Position numbers and translations under genes: made by a program. Below the pieces are notes generated by a model. That model was not told the origin of the DNA, did no database searches, and saw only the letters and a program-made list of their open reading frames with translations. Below, in pieces: positions 52,340 to 63,960 of a stretch of DNA of 64,000 nucleotides (positions are counted from its first letter, which is position 1; the number at the start of each line of letters is the position of its first letter). The stretch lies in the NCBI RefSeq assembly GCF_022458985.1, contig NC_061789.1, forward strand, positions 18,952,357 through 19,016,356, given 5' to 3'. This DNA comes from Mugil cephalus (Eukaryota > Chordata > Actinopteri > Mugiliformes > Mugilidae).

Positions 52340-55300
52340 TTACACACAATCATCCTCATCCTCGTCAAATGTCACTTTGGCGTCATCTGCATCCAGCTGC
52401 AACAAGAGCACCTCCAGTTACAACACAGAAACTCCTCATATAACATGATGGTGTGTGAATAATCTTTGAATGGAACAGAGTACTTACACATTTCATCTCC
52501 TTTACAGAGAAGAGCCTGCCTGTCATGAACATGCGAAGTGGGACGGTGAGAATGAGAACAAAAGGCAGAGCAAGAGAGAAGGGACTGATCTTCACCATCC
52601 AAAGGATAGCCAGGCATATAAGCTGGATCAAAGTGAAGAAATGCATCTTCATGGTCTGCACCTGAAAAAATAACAATGCAGGAAGGAGTCAGTGCAGGGA
52701 CTTTAAGCCAAAAACTAACATGAAAATGCGCAAAATATTGGTGTATAGTGTGCTCAATTACATGGAGCTAAAGAGGACTTATTTTTCACACAGTTTCACA
52801 CAAGTATTGAAAGCTTCTTTTGGAAGAAACAGCATCAAAAACAGATTAATACAACATTCAACACAAAGTAGGAACAAAAGTGATGACAATAAGTATATTT
52901 TCTTGTTTTACATGGTGTATAAATTTATGATGCATTTCTTAAACAACATAAGCCTGTAGCACATGAACATGAATAATGATTAGTAACATAAACTGGAGGA
53001 TAAATACCCTGGTGGCATAAGCATCAGAGGGATGGTACTTCTTGGGAGTGATCAGCAGAAGCATCCTGTCCCACATCTGGATACCACTCAGAGAGGTGAT
53101 ACCCATGTACAGGAAGATACCAAACAAAGCCGTCATAGGAATCATCTTCAGTATAGGCTCCATGAAAATAGAAACACCTGATTGAAAGACAGTGGGTTAT
53201 TAGAGGGAAAATGGTTATTTATTCTTACTCTGCTGTGACTCTTAAAGCTCTATAGATGGCAGCACCTACCGACCATGATGGCCACAAAGATACCACTGAT
53301 CCTCTGCTCAATCACTTTCTCTATCTCTGGTTTGGGGCCCTTGGACATGACAGTGAGAGCGTTGGCGTGGGTAACAGATCGCACAGTGGCAGCACTCAAC
53401 CAGGGCACCCCGAAGAGAGAGGAGATCCCTCCCATGGTGACCAAGAGGAGCAGGTCAAAATGAAAACCAGATCCTTTCACCATTTTCCTCTCTGGTTTGC
53501 TCACGATCAGCCTAAGATCCACAGAGAGCATTGAAAAAAAAAACTTGCATATTAGCGAAAAAACAAAAAGTAAGTTGGTGATGTTATAAATGACTTTATA
53601 AAATCACTCACGTAGTAATCTGGGACTCAAGGAAGATGAGGATGAAGACAAGCAGGGCAGGCACACAGCAGCCGGCCATCATCCAGATGGGGAAAGGCTT
53701 CTTTTCTCCCATGGGGTTGATGAACCAGCCTCTGATTTTAGGGTCGGTCACTTGAATGCCTTTTGGCACAACCAGTTTCTACAAGGAGACAGAGAGCTCA
53801 TTCAGAACACAAATGGAGGTAGTACTTCAACCTTCTTGTAGGAAATTACTGCAAGTAATGCATGTATTAATGCATCATTATCATTTGTTGTCTGTTGGTC
53901 GTTGCTTTCAAAGGTGTGGTTATAATAGTGTTAACCCCACGAGGGTGTGCAAATTCAAAAGTTTATTGGTGAAAATGCGGTTTCTTCAGTGTGTGTATGG
54001 ATGTATTTGTTCTGAACCATAGTTTGCACCAACAGACTGACACATTTTTCCATACACTCTATTTAATAGACATAGATGATTTTAATGCACACAGTATAAG
54101 CTTCAAAATGTACTTCTTCCACAATACTTACCTGAGTGTAAGCATCTTCAATGCAGATATCCACAGCGATCATGATGAAAATAGAAATAGGGACTCCGAA
54201 ATCTCCAATCAAACGACGGAGCTTGTGAGACAGAGAGCAAATAATATACCTAGGTCAAAATCACAGGACCTACTTAAAGGGTTTTTCATTCAAAATACTT
54301 GAGAGCCTGTTCAAAACTTGATCTTACCGGGCCAGGGAAATAATGACCACTTTTAAACTGACGGAGGAAGTATGCAATGAAGAAGCAGCCAAACATCAGG
54401 CACATAGACAGCAGGGCAGTGTTGGGGTACGCCCTCTCAACCTCCAGCTCTTTAATGGTGTGATTGCCATAATCGTCGACCACGATGTGCTCCTTTATGA
54501 TGGGGTGGAAGGGGTTATCCAGTGAGTCATTCAGATGTTCGTAGTTCAGGATCAGAGGGTGGGTTTTGAAGATCTGAAGAAGAAGAGGAAGAAAGAGTAA
54601 GACTCAGCAAATGAGACAGGTGTGGTAGTGGCCACGGGAAAAAAAGATCTCTGTCGTGTGAAATGGATGGAGGGGTGAGGGAACCTTGATGAGCTTATTG
54701 AAGGTCTCATAGATGAAGATGAGAGAGATGAGGATGGAGAAGATTTCTTGGGTGAAGCGGCTAATGAATCGGACCAGGAAGCTACCTTCCACCGCCACAA
54801 TAATGATCACGATCACTATCAGCCACATCCCCACCCAGATGCGGCCCACAATGTATTCAATGCCTTGGGACTTGCAGAACTACCGTAGAAAGGAAGAAAA
54901 ATGTTAATGAGGGACAGTAGCTTCTGAAGGTGCATTTCAGTAGTCTTGAAAACCTGTACATACAGAGTAAAAAGCTTCCTCAAACACAAGCAAGGGTCCA
55001 GAGAAACCAATGACAAGGACGGGCTGGGCGGCAATCAGACAGAAGATGACACCCTGGATGCTGGTGGAGATCATCAGCTCCGATACGCCCATATATTTTT
55101 CTGTTTTGTCAGCTAGGGGACAGACATCAGAGAGAATTAATAAAAATGTTTGGTTAGTGAAGTCCTGCAAACAAATCAGCAAAATCAGACATGACTCGTT
55201 TACCCAGAAGCCCTCCAAAAGTGATGGCTGGAGACAAGGCGGCAAAGTAGATGAAGATGATGGCAGCAAGGACCTGGGGGTTCAGAGCGTCTGTGTAGTC

Positions 55301-58300
55301 ACTGATGTAGTGGCGGTAACGGCGCTTTATGTCTTTCACCATCCCGCCAAAAGGATACCCTGTCCGGGCTAGAGGGTCCTCCCTCGGCTCCTCTGGACCT
55401 TTGTCAACTAAATTGGAAAAACAATAATATCAACTTTAACACTAATCACTCTAAAACAAGTTTCATTCTTGTCTCTTCTCTCCTGTCTTGTACAAAGGAC
55501 TTAGGTGTTTATTCCCACATGTAAGTAAAGGTGGCCACTTAGGAATTAAAACATTAGTTTACACTGCTGGGTGCTACAAAATGCTGACCTATGACCCTGT
55601 CTCCAAATGCAAGGCGTGTATCACAGGGACGGAGTCTATCACGCAGCATCTTCTTCTGGAAATCAATTACTGGCTCCAGCATTGCCATATCCTGGATCTC
55701 AGTAGGAGGAATCACAATGCTGCACTCCATGAAGTCAGCGATGGCATTGGTCAGATCTTTGTCAGTCTCGGCCAAGTAGGCTTCCAGACAGAACACCTGT
55801 CAGAGCAGGGATACAGAAAGCTTTCATTCGCCCGCACCAAACAAATTAGGATACCTTTTCACAACGTTCCCTACTTTTTCCCATCTCTCTCACCCAGTCA
55901 GCCATCAGAGCACCCATGGCACGGCCACTTTCAGTGTAGTCTATACCACTCTGGCTGGGGCCCACCAGCATGAAGACAAAGCGGACGGGAACAGAAGACT
56001 CCAGAGTAGACTCCATCACCACAGAATCTCTGAGTCTGACAAAGGCCACCACTGGTTTCTGCAGGAAGTCCAGGACACCTGTAGAAAACGCATAGTGTTA
56101 GCTAGATATCTTACAAACATACAAAAATATGTCAAATAATTTGCACATACCTGAGAGGACAATTGAGGCCTCCATGTTGTCAGAGCAGTCTCTCTGCAAA
56201 AAGAAGTGCAAGCAGTACAATTAATGTCAGCCGAGTTATGTTAATACAAAACTACAAAATTGACGAGTGGGTAAAAATGAATACCTTCTTTGTTACAGAA
56301 AAGGTCTGCATCTCAATCTCTCCAGAAGGAGTTATCACAGGCCCCCCAGACTGACTGGAAGAGCAAATAAAATAAGAATAAACTGCGTGCTGAAAACATT
56401 TTTAAGGCATTGTCATATTTCAGAAGAAATGGGGACGGTGCCGTGGCTTACCTGCGTTTCATCAGTAGAGCTCTCAGCAGAGCATCTCGATCACCAGAGC
56501 GGATCTCGTCCTTGTTCAGCAGCTCATCAACAACTTTCTCAGCAATAGACGACAGACTGCCGGCACTCAGGTCAAAGAGGACAGCGCCTGAGGATACATT
56601 AAAGGCTTGATCGATGGTCTTAAGCATTTATATCCGACAAATTACAAAACAATTCCATTTTAATCACAAATATACACTGGTAGCTGTCCCTTCACTGTTC
56701 CATATTCACCTCTACTCATGGTCTTGCGGAGCTGAATCAGACTTTTAAAGGTGAGGTAGGAGACGTGAGACTGGTCCCACTTTCCAGTACTGGGGTTGTA
56801 GTTCTCCTCATAGCCCACCCAGCGACTAGTCTCCTGCCAGGTGCTGCCCTGGAGCTCATTCAGCTCCACATATGCCTGAGGTAACACAGTGTATTTTAGT
56901 GTTAGTTACAAACCCACCAACAAATTATGGTTTATTTGAATGAATATTTAAAAAGAATGTGGACTAACTTGGGCGTCCCCTCTTGTGGTGGCGTTGGTGT
57001 TCACGTTCAGAAAAGCTGAAATAAAGAAACAGAGGGGTGATTGTTTTTTGCACACATGTACTGCAATTGGCTCAAATCCCTGCATAGACTGAATTTACCT
57101 TCTGAATTGCTGGGAAGGACGATGGCCTGCTGGGGTGGCTCATTGTCCTCCTCATCATCATCCTCCCTCCTCTCAAGGTCAAAGAAGCTGCTCTGACCCG
57201 GTGAAGTCCTAGCGGTGAGGAGAAACAGAAACATGAACTAACACCAAGGACAGAAACAGGAACGTCCACCAGTTCCTTCAGTCAACCTGACAGAAATGAT
57301 GCAGCTCTTTCGATTATTTTGGTCATTACTGTGTCTCTGAGCAAACTGAATTTTAAGCTTTAAATAAAATTGGCAAATTCCCTAAAATTCATCCAGTACA
57401 TGTGAAGTTGTCGCTCTTTGTTGAGTTCTGTCATAAATCATTTTGTGTGCATGGCCACAAGATGGCAGGATTGCTCAATCTGTTGCTCTGCTGGTTTCTT
57501 ATCAGTGTCTGACCTGGGCTTCTTTCAGTCCTGAGTTTAGGTTTTCATAGTAGCGTTCTTTCTTTCAAGTTTCCACTCACTTAACTTTAATCTGAGCATG
57601 GTCATGACTCTCATATCACATTTGCATTAGATGGGGAGTTATGGATTTAGGGCAGATAATTAATAGGATTTCATTTGGAACCGAGACATTTATAAGTGCT
57701 TAACTGTGTGAGTTCTTGTAATATGTATCGAGGCATTTTTCCAGTTTCCATATTAGAAACATAATCCCAACATTTGCCACTAGGGGGCAGCAACAGCCAT
57801 AAAAACAGCTGTTATGTTTCTGGTCACCTGATGAATATGAGACCGATTTTTACTCTGCTTTTAGCTCAGGTTTGTCCACCATGAGCCACGCTTTGCTCAG
57901 AAGCGCGTCTGTTGTTGTCAGTGGTGGGCATGCAGTGTATGCTGGTGTTTTCACTTTACACGTCTGCCCGCTGTAGATTTGGATTTTGATATGGTAAAAC
58001 CAAAACAATGTGCCGAAAGCAGCTAAATGTTAACGGTAAGACAAACCCACTTTGCTAAAACACAGATTCCTTGATATGGAAATGAACTCACAGTCTCAGT
58101 GGAGAGGGGAAGGCTGAGTCATTGTCTTCATATGACATGTCACTGCCCTAGATAAGAGACACATTGAAGAAGAAATGGCATCAAGTCAATGGATACATTT
58201 ATATCGCAGCAAGATTGATTGGAAATGTAAAAATCCTCCTTATAAACAAAAAAACTGTGCCACATCATTAACATCCCTGGCAGCAGCAGTAGAGCTCCAC

Positions 58301-58380
58301 ATTTTAAACTCTTAGTCTCAGAATTAAAACAGAAAAAAGAAAGAAAGACCAACCTCCTCAAAACAAAGATGGTTTTCCAT
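52340..58380 (-). CDS. slc4a1: Band 3 anion exchanger 1 (solute carrier family 4 member 1)
   Basis: Electroneutral Cl-/HCO3- exchanger of the red-cell membrane and cytoskeletal anchor. Twenty coding exons: 58354-58380, 58092-58147, 57099-57208, 56969-57015, 56710-56875, 56452-56587, 56285-56354, 56151-56193, 55894-56078, 55589-55796, 55204-55407, 54964-55112, 54685-54879, 54328-54573, 54132-54221, 53612-53778, 53270-53511, 53008-53177, 52488-52661, 52340-52396. They sum to 2742 nt, 913 residues (human 911). The cytoplasmic domain (about 1-395) is followed by the transporter domain: [79 protein letters not shown]. Lys529 in YETFNKLIK matches the DIDS-reactive human Lys539; Glu695 in IFLESQITT matches human Glu681. 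A sequon Asn569-His-Thr lies in the large outer loop. [13 protein letters not shown] near the end holds the carbonic-anhydrase-binding LDADD. The tail stops at DEDDCV, without the human YDEV motif. Confidence 0.96.
57777..57792 (+). promoter_or_regulatory. CTCF-like binding motif in slc4a1 intron
   Basis: CCACTAGGGGGCAGCA matches the CTCF core consensus closely. It lies in the intron between the second and third slc4a1 coding exons. Binding is not shown by sequence alone. Confidence 0.6.
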
Positions 58381-58428
58381 GGATGTTGATTGTCTGTCCT
58401 TGAACGTTCAGTTACTTTTATGCATTCC
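58381..58428 (-). other. slc4a1: 5' untranslated part of the slc4a1 start exon
   Basis: A TTTCTTAG acceptor precedes 58428, so the exon with the start codon runs 58354-58428. It contains a five-codon leader ORF (ATG at about 58424, stop TGA) before the real ATG at 58378-58380. Further exons must lie to the right. Confidence 0.6.
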
Positions 58429-59625
58429 CTAAGAAAGAGAATAAACTAATTAACATAATGAAATAACAAATAATCAAAGTAATGAATGGTATTTAGGGAC
58501 AGCAAATGAGCATTACATTTTAATTCACGGTTCACTAGGCGTTTTGACATATCTTTAATGCAGACAGGTACGGCACCCAAAGCACAGAATTTTGTTTACT
58601 TGGAAGTAACATCTTTGTCAGCCACAGACTTGTTCACAATATTTTTTAGGGCACCTTTGATGAAGATGCCGCCATCTACCATTACACAGCCACTCTCAGT
58701 TTGTCTGCAGAGCCGCGGCTCAGTGCAGATAATCAACCAGCCGTTGAGAACGCCAACTACGTTATAGTTCAAATGGGAGACGCACAGGGCCTTATCTCTG
58801 AGTTACACCCATCTTCAAGGGACCTCTATTCTTCTTGGTAGTAGCGCATTAGAAATGACATTCTATGCAGACTGTGAAGCTATTGTAACATGAAATAATA
58901 GAGAGTAAACACTTTATCAGAAAGAAATGCATAGTTGCATAGTAATAGTCATGGTAATAAATGCATAGTTCTTATTACTGGACACTCTTTGGATTTGATT
59001 TCTATTTCTAATAAAAAACAAGCAAACAAAATGGACAGCCTTGACTTTTTTTTTGCAAACTGAGGTTTGAAAATGTTTGTTGAATTCATGTTTTGCTTTA
59101 CAACTGCTTAGAATGAGGATACAGAGTGATTACCAGTCATTCTTGAAACATACAACTCTACAGATAATGGCCACACCCTGCCAACAAATTATGTTGGGGA
59201 GAAACTGATATTTAGTTTAATTTTCCCATAGCCATGAGAACATGCATATATTTTAAGACAGAGCTAGAATAAGCAAATGATATATCATTACCTAATATAC
59301 TACTATACTACTTTTTACTATATAATATAGTAATAACTGCAACAAACTATAAAAATATTCTTGAAAAGGGTTATTGATGTATCACTTGTTCAAATCAATT
59401 TGTAAAAGTTGTTTTAAATGTTTAAGACCAGAATTACATTGAATTAAATGAATGAAAACACTCTTAACTCTGGCCCTTATCTTGCTAACATGATAGAGAC
59501 CTGAAAGGTTAGACTGTCCGTCCTATTAGGGTACATCATATAGCCATCCTGTTTGCCCTTGACCCTTTAGTCCCGCAGTGAGAAAAACGTGTCCGGCCTC
59601 TGGCCTGAGGAGGCCACACCCTTAC

Positions 59626-59770
59626 CTGTATGCAGGTACTCCCACCTGGTCTCCAGCACAGGAAACAGGACAGTCACTGTTCTGTCAGCCTCAACGAACC
59701 CCGTGACGAAGTGAGCCAGGACCAAAGAAATGATGAGTACAGAGAGAAGTAAAGAAGCGGGAACACCCAT
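59626..59770 (-). other. Candidate slc4a1 first exon holding a signal-peptide-like leader ORF
   Basis: The minus strand from 59770 reads MGVPASLLLSVLIISLVLAH and continues FVTGFVEADRTVTV, 48 codons, up to a strong donor (CATACAG then GTAAGG) at 59626. Spliced to the acceptor at 58428 it would add three codons and stop before the slc4a1 ATG, giving a 51-residue product. It may therefore be an untranslated leader exon with an upstream ORF, or the first exon of an unrecognised secreted or membrane protein. The erythroid-type motifs just upstream favour the first reading. Confidence 0.45.
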
Positions 59771-59880
59771 ACGAATCTACGTCGACCCGCAGAAGTGTTG
59801 GACCCCACGATCACGCTGGTTGCTGAGCAACCCGGCGAGGGGGTGGGGTCTGTGACAGACAAACATCCCTATCAGACACG
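59771..59880 (-). promoter_or_regulatory. slc4a1: Putative erythroid promoter of slc4a1 (GATA, CACCC box, palindrome)
   Basis: Read on the minus strand, the 110 bp upstream of the candidate first exon contain a GATA site TGATAG (59869-59874) and a CACCC box CCCCACCCCC (59839-59848), bound by KLF-type factors. They also hold a near-perfect palindrome GGTTGCTGAGCAACC (59818-59832) resembling an RFX X-box, with a partial Maf-type TGCTGAGCA. GATA plus CACCC is the classic red-cell promoter pairing, fitting the gene. The motifs are seen; the function is inferred. Confidence 0.55.
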
Positions 59881-60792
59881 GACACCTTGACACAGGGGTA
59901 TCCCAGCCCTTATTTGCTTGCTCCTCCCTCTTAGCGTGACCCAAGTCTGAGCCCCAGCAGGGACTTTGAGAAGAACCTGCAGGCTAAAGTTGCCCTCTCT
60001 GAGGGGCACCCATGGGCCAAAGAGGGTAGAGAAGGGGGCAACATGCAGTATCAGGAGAGCATCTTCCTACGTCATCGTGTTTACGTACTGGGGATTCCCT
60101 CATGATGGGAGTGGGGGGTGGTAGATGCAAGTGATATATGTGAACACATTAAACTTTTGTCATTAGAACCCTTAAGCTTATTTGGCCTGTCTCTAGTATA
60201 TGTAACGCGGCAGAAAGAGGGCGAGGCATCCTCCGAGGTGGACGCTGGCAGCTGATGTGAGATACTGGCACAGACTGGTGTAAGGGCGAAGCAATGAAGG
60301 CTGATACAAACTGTAAAACAACCAAAAAATCAGCATAAAAGATGAAAACATTAAAGCTCATAACATCTGAAAGGCTCATAAAGTGCAACATGTGTGAGTG
60401 CATTACGGCAACTGTTTGCTTCTGGCCTCTGGATTCAAATCAAACAGGCAGTCTTAAAGGCATTTGAAAAGAAAAAGGTAGTCACAAAGTGGATCATGAC
60501 TGGGATCATTGATGAACCTGCATGTCTTTTTGAGGACTTCAATATCAGTTCAGAATTAAGATGTGTCACTGTATTTGTCCAGTAATTTTAGAGCTGAGGT
60601 CAACAGCAACTTGTTGCTTATTTTGCTCCATTACTCCGCCTCTTGTCTAAGCAGCACTTCAAAGGCCTTTTTTTTTGTCTCAAAGTCTTACAGAAATAAA
60701 GAGCTTACATGCTAAAGAGACCTTTTCACAAAAAAACAATTTGTCTTCTGAGTAGGCATTGCAATCATAAATTTAAACACATCCTACATTCA

Positions 60793-60840
60793 TTTCAATT
60801 CAATTCAATTCAGTTGATTTTTATTTATATAGCATCAACT
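60793..60840. repeat. Teleost dispersed repeat edge
   Basis: CAATTCAATTCAATTCAG followed by TTTTTATTTATATAGC is a phrase that recurs widely in fish genomes as the edge of an interspersed repeat. Only this short part is clear. Confidence 0.55.
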
Positions 60841-60989
60841 TCAATACAAATTGTGCAGGAACTCAGCAGACTAAAGTCTTAAATTCCACATGTCTGATCA
60901 ATTCTTTTACTTCCAGAGTAATCCCAATAATCTTCTCCTTCTCATTATTTTCCGTCACTAGCATTTGCTTTGCAGCCCTTTGAACGGTC

Positions 60990-61085
60990 TCCAATCAGAA
61001 TCAGAACTGTCTTTATTGCCACATGTGTTTGCACATAAGAGGAATTTGATGCCGTGCATGGTACAATAAGAACAAGAATCCAACA
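60990..61085. repeat. LINE 3'-tail-like fragment
   Basis: AATCAGAATCAGAACTGTCTTTATTGCCA, then TTTGCACATAAGAGGAATTTG, resembles the 3' end shared by fish non-LTR elements (TTTATTGCCA...AAGGAATTTG). No open frame. Confidence 0.5.
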
Positions 61086-61146
61086 GGTTCTGGAGAGAAG
61101 GCAGATTGCAGCCAATCAACCTCTCTGCAGAATGAATAAACATCTA

Positions 61147-61930
61147 CAGTGGTGGAAAAAAGGTTTGGACACCTTCAAATTTTACACAATCTCAAATATT
61201 ATTGTAAAATATTTGCAGAAACAGCTATTTTGTGTGTTTCAGAAGGTGTGGCTGCATTAGACAGACACAAATGCAAATTACATTTATCTTGTTTATTGTT
61301 TAGAAACAAAAACTAACAAAACTGAATTCTTGACAGTTTCAATATCTCAGTCCTCAACATTGTCTCAACAGAGAATGTGTTCAAAACTGAGCCATCAAAT
61401 CATCAAATTAATATTTAGTTCTCCTGCCATTAGCAGCAGTAGAGCTCTAATCCTGGCTGACATGTTCTCGACGGAACAGTCCATGTGCAGAAGGGAGCAT
61501 GTGAGTTTGAAGAATGAGTTCAACGTGCCATCACAGACAGTGAGATGACCAACACCAGCAGCACTCATGTATCCCCAAACCATGATATTGCCTCCTCCAT
61601 GTTTGACAGTAGGTACTGTACATGCTGGAGATAATGCTTGGCCTGGCCTTCTGTGTACCCTCACATTAGCAGGAGGAAGATGAAGCTGGAAACTGGATTC
61701 ATCTGACCACAGAATCTTCTTCCAGCTCCTGACTGTCCAGTTCTTGAATGCTTGGGCCCAATGATGCCGGGCTAACCTCTGTCTCTCATTGATCAGGGGC
61801 TTCCTGACAGCCTTGTAGGACCTTAAGCCATGATCTAAAAGTTGACCACGTACAGTGTGGGTGGAACACTGGACACCAGGGTTTGACCGCTGCTGTTGGA
61901 GCTCCTGTGATGTCATTCAGTGGTTTTCAT
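61147..61930 (-). mobile_element. Tc1-like DNA transposon relic (second family)
   Basis: The left end starts CAGTGGTGGAAAAAAGGTTT after a TA (61145-61146), a typical Tc1 terminus with its TA target. The minus strand at 61395-61916 encodes a transposase stretch: HHWAQAFKNWTVRSWKKILW, SDESSFQLHLP (with a catalytic Asp), TVKHGGGNIMVWGYMSAAG. The N-terminal DNA-binding part and the right terminal repeat are not recognisable, and the C-terminal DDE part is disrupted, so the copy is inactive. It belongs to a different lineage from the relic in hrob. Confidence 0.85.
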
Positions 61931-63960
61931 GCACATGTGGATTAGGATGAGGTCATTTCTTGCTGTAGAAACCCTTGGACGTCCAGATCTTGGTTTGTCT
62001 TCCAAGCTTCCAAGGTTCGTCTGTGTTTCTGCAGAGGATCCAACTGCTGAAGGACTGCATCTGCACTTTCTGGTGATTTGGAGGCAGCTGAACCCTTCCT
62101 GGCTGAGAATCTGTATCTATCATGTGAATTCTGACAACAGTTCCTATGTGAGAAGTTACTTAAGTCACAACAGGGATACGTTCCTTGCTGGTAGATGAAC
62201 TGAAGGACTCCAGGGCCCCAAAATCACCTCAATGAACACTGGTCCCATTTTATTACATACACACATTATTATTCAATGTATGTGATGTGAGCGTCTGTCC
62301 TCCTCATGCCTAAAGATCAAGCTTGAGCCATGACTTTGATGTTAAGGAGTTCATTATTAAAAATGGAACGGAACCCTAATTAACATTGTCATTTAACATT
62401 TCCTATGTTTCTTGAAGGCATTAGGTCATTTAGCAGTAATATTGCTAGAAACATAACATAATTTTCTTTTCAGGTGCTGTTATATATTGATATCTTTGGT
62501 AACAGGTGTTTTTTTGTCAGATTTATTAAGGTTAAGTTCATCAAAGAATCATTGTTATGTATTTAACACTCAAGAAAGGATTAAGAGTGTGGTCCTGGAA
62601 TTAAGAAGCTAAAAATTCAACCTTGTGGTTGATTTGGAGATGTTAATATTTTCCACACAGAGACACAGTATATACACTGCACAGTGGAGCAGCGGGCCCC
62701 AGTTAAAGACACTGTGGTACAGGACTGTTATCACCAATTGTAGACGCTATCTGCTGCGTCCATGTGTCTTAACATACAGTATAGAGACACTCCCAGTCTT
62801 CATATAGACATTTCATCCAAACACACTTCTCAAGAAACAAGTCTTTACGAATCATTTCGAAATATTATGGAAAAATGCCAAGTGCAACGTAGCAATTATC
62901 CAAAATTTCAAACTTCACCTTGGTTAAAAAGCACAAATCTTTACGATTAAGCAAGATTGTAATTAGATTGAAGAATATTGTAGTTTTAGTCTACTTAATA
63001 ATAAACTATAAGAAAAAAATAATCTCTAGTTGGCTAAAACAACAGAGGCTTTGTACTTTATTATATGTGACTTGAATGTTAAATATAAATTGTCACACCA
63101 AATCCATATGCCTACAGTATATTAATCCCTATCAATATGAACCACCTACAGCATCACTGGTCAACTAGTCATCTCTAGGCAATGAAGTATACATATACCT
63201 GAATCCGGAAAGGTCAGTCTACTTTGGACAGTCTGTGAATATACTCTTAACTTTTTATTGGAGGACTAACTGAGGCAGCACACATGCAGCTCTATCAGCA
63301 TTACAACAAGCAGGCTGCTGAGAGTTATCATGGACGGCCAGAGGCAGCACCAAAGACCCACCTAGTCACAGTGTGGCACGCACGGCCACACAACATATTC
63401 TCTCCTAAAACAACTTACTGCATGGTAGTCTGATAACCATCTTATTGCGTCCATAATCAAATTCAAAACAATAAAATTACAATTTCAACCTTGCAAATCA
63501 GATTTTGCATGGTGGTCAGATCCATAAATAGTACACATAACCTTTTGTCTGCTTAATGGTTATGGTTCAGAGCTGCATTAGTATTTGAATAAAACACACA
63601 CACACAAAGGAAGAGTAACCTTTTATGTGTGTAACTTCAGAAATACAGCGTAGTTTCTCTTAAGTAGATATCAGTGTGCCAGTATGGTTGACAGCTGAGA
63701 TACCACAGGCAAAAGACCCCAGCTAGCAGCATTCGTTGAGTTATTGCGCCCCTTAGTGTAATACACAAGAAATTACTTGTCTTGTTTTACACCTACAGAC
63801 TTCATTATGATAAATATCTGCAGAGTAATGCAGATATTTATGCAGGTCAAGTTATGAAAGCCATGATTTTGCACAAATTCTTTACCATCCTGACTTCCTG
63901 TTTGTTATTGACAGAACAAATTACTTAACATTTTATGTGACGGGGGAAAAATGTTTTCTT
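61931..63960. other. Gene-free flank
   Basis: No exon, RNA gene or clear repeat family was recognised apart from a short (CA)n near 63594-63606. Open frames are short and without similarity to known families. The next gene upstream of slc4a1 must lie beyond the window. Confidence 0.5.

Noticed and set aside
61395-61916. A 173-codon frame as a possible functional transposase or host gene
   Set aside because: It lacks the DNA-binding domain and has a broken C-terminal catalytic part, so it is a relic.
63746-63760. A further CTCF-like motif (GCGCCCCTTAGTGTA)
   Set aside because: The match is weaker than the others and has no gene context, so it is not listed as a site.
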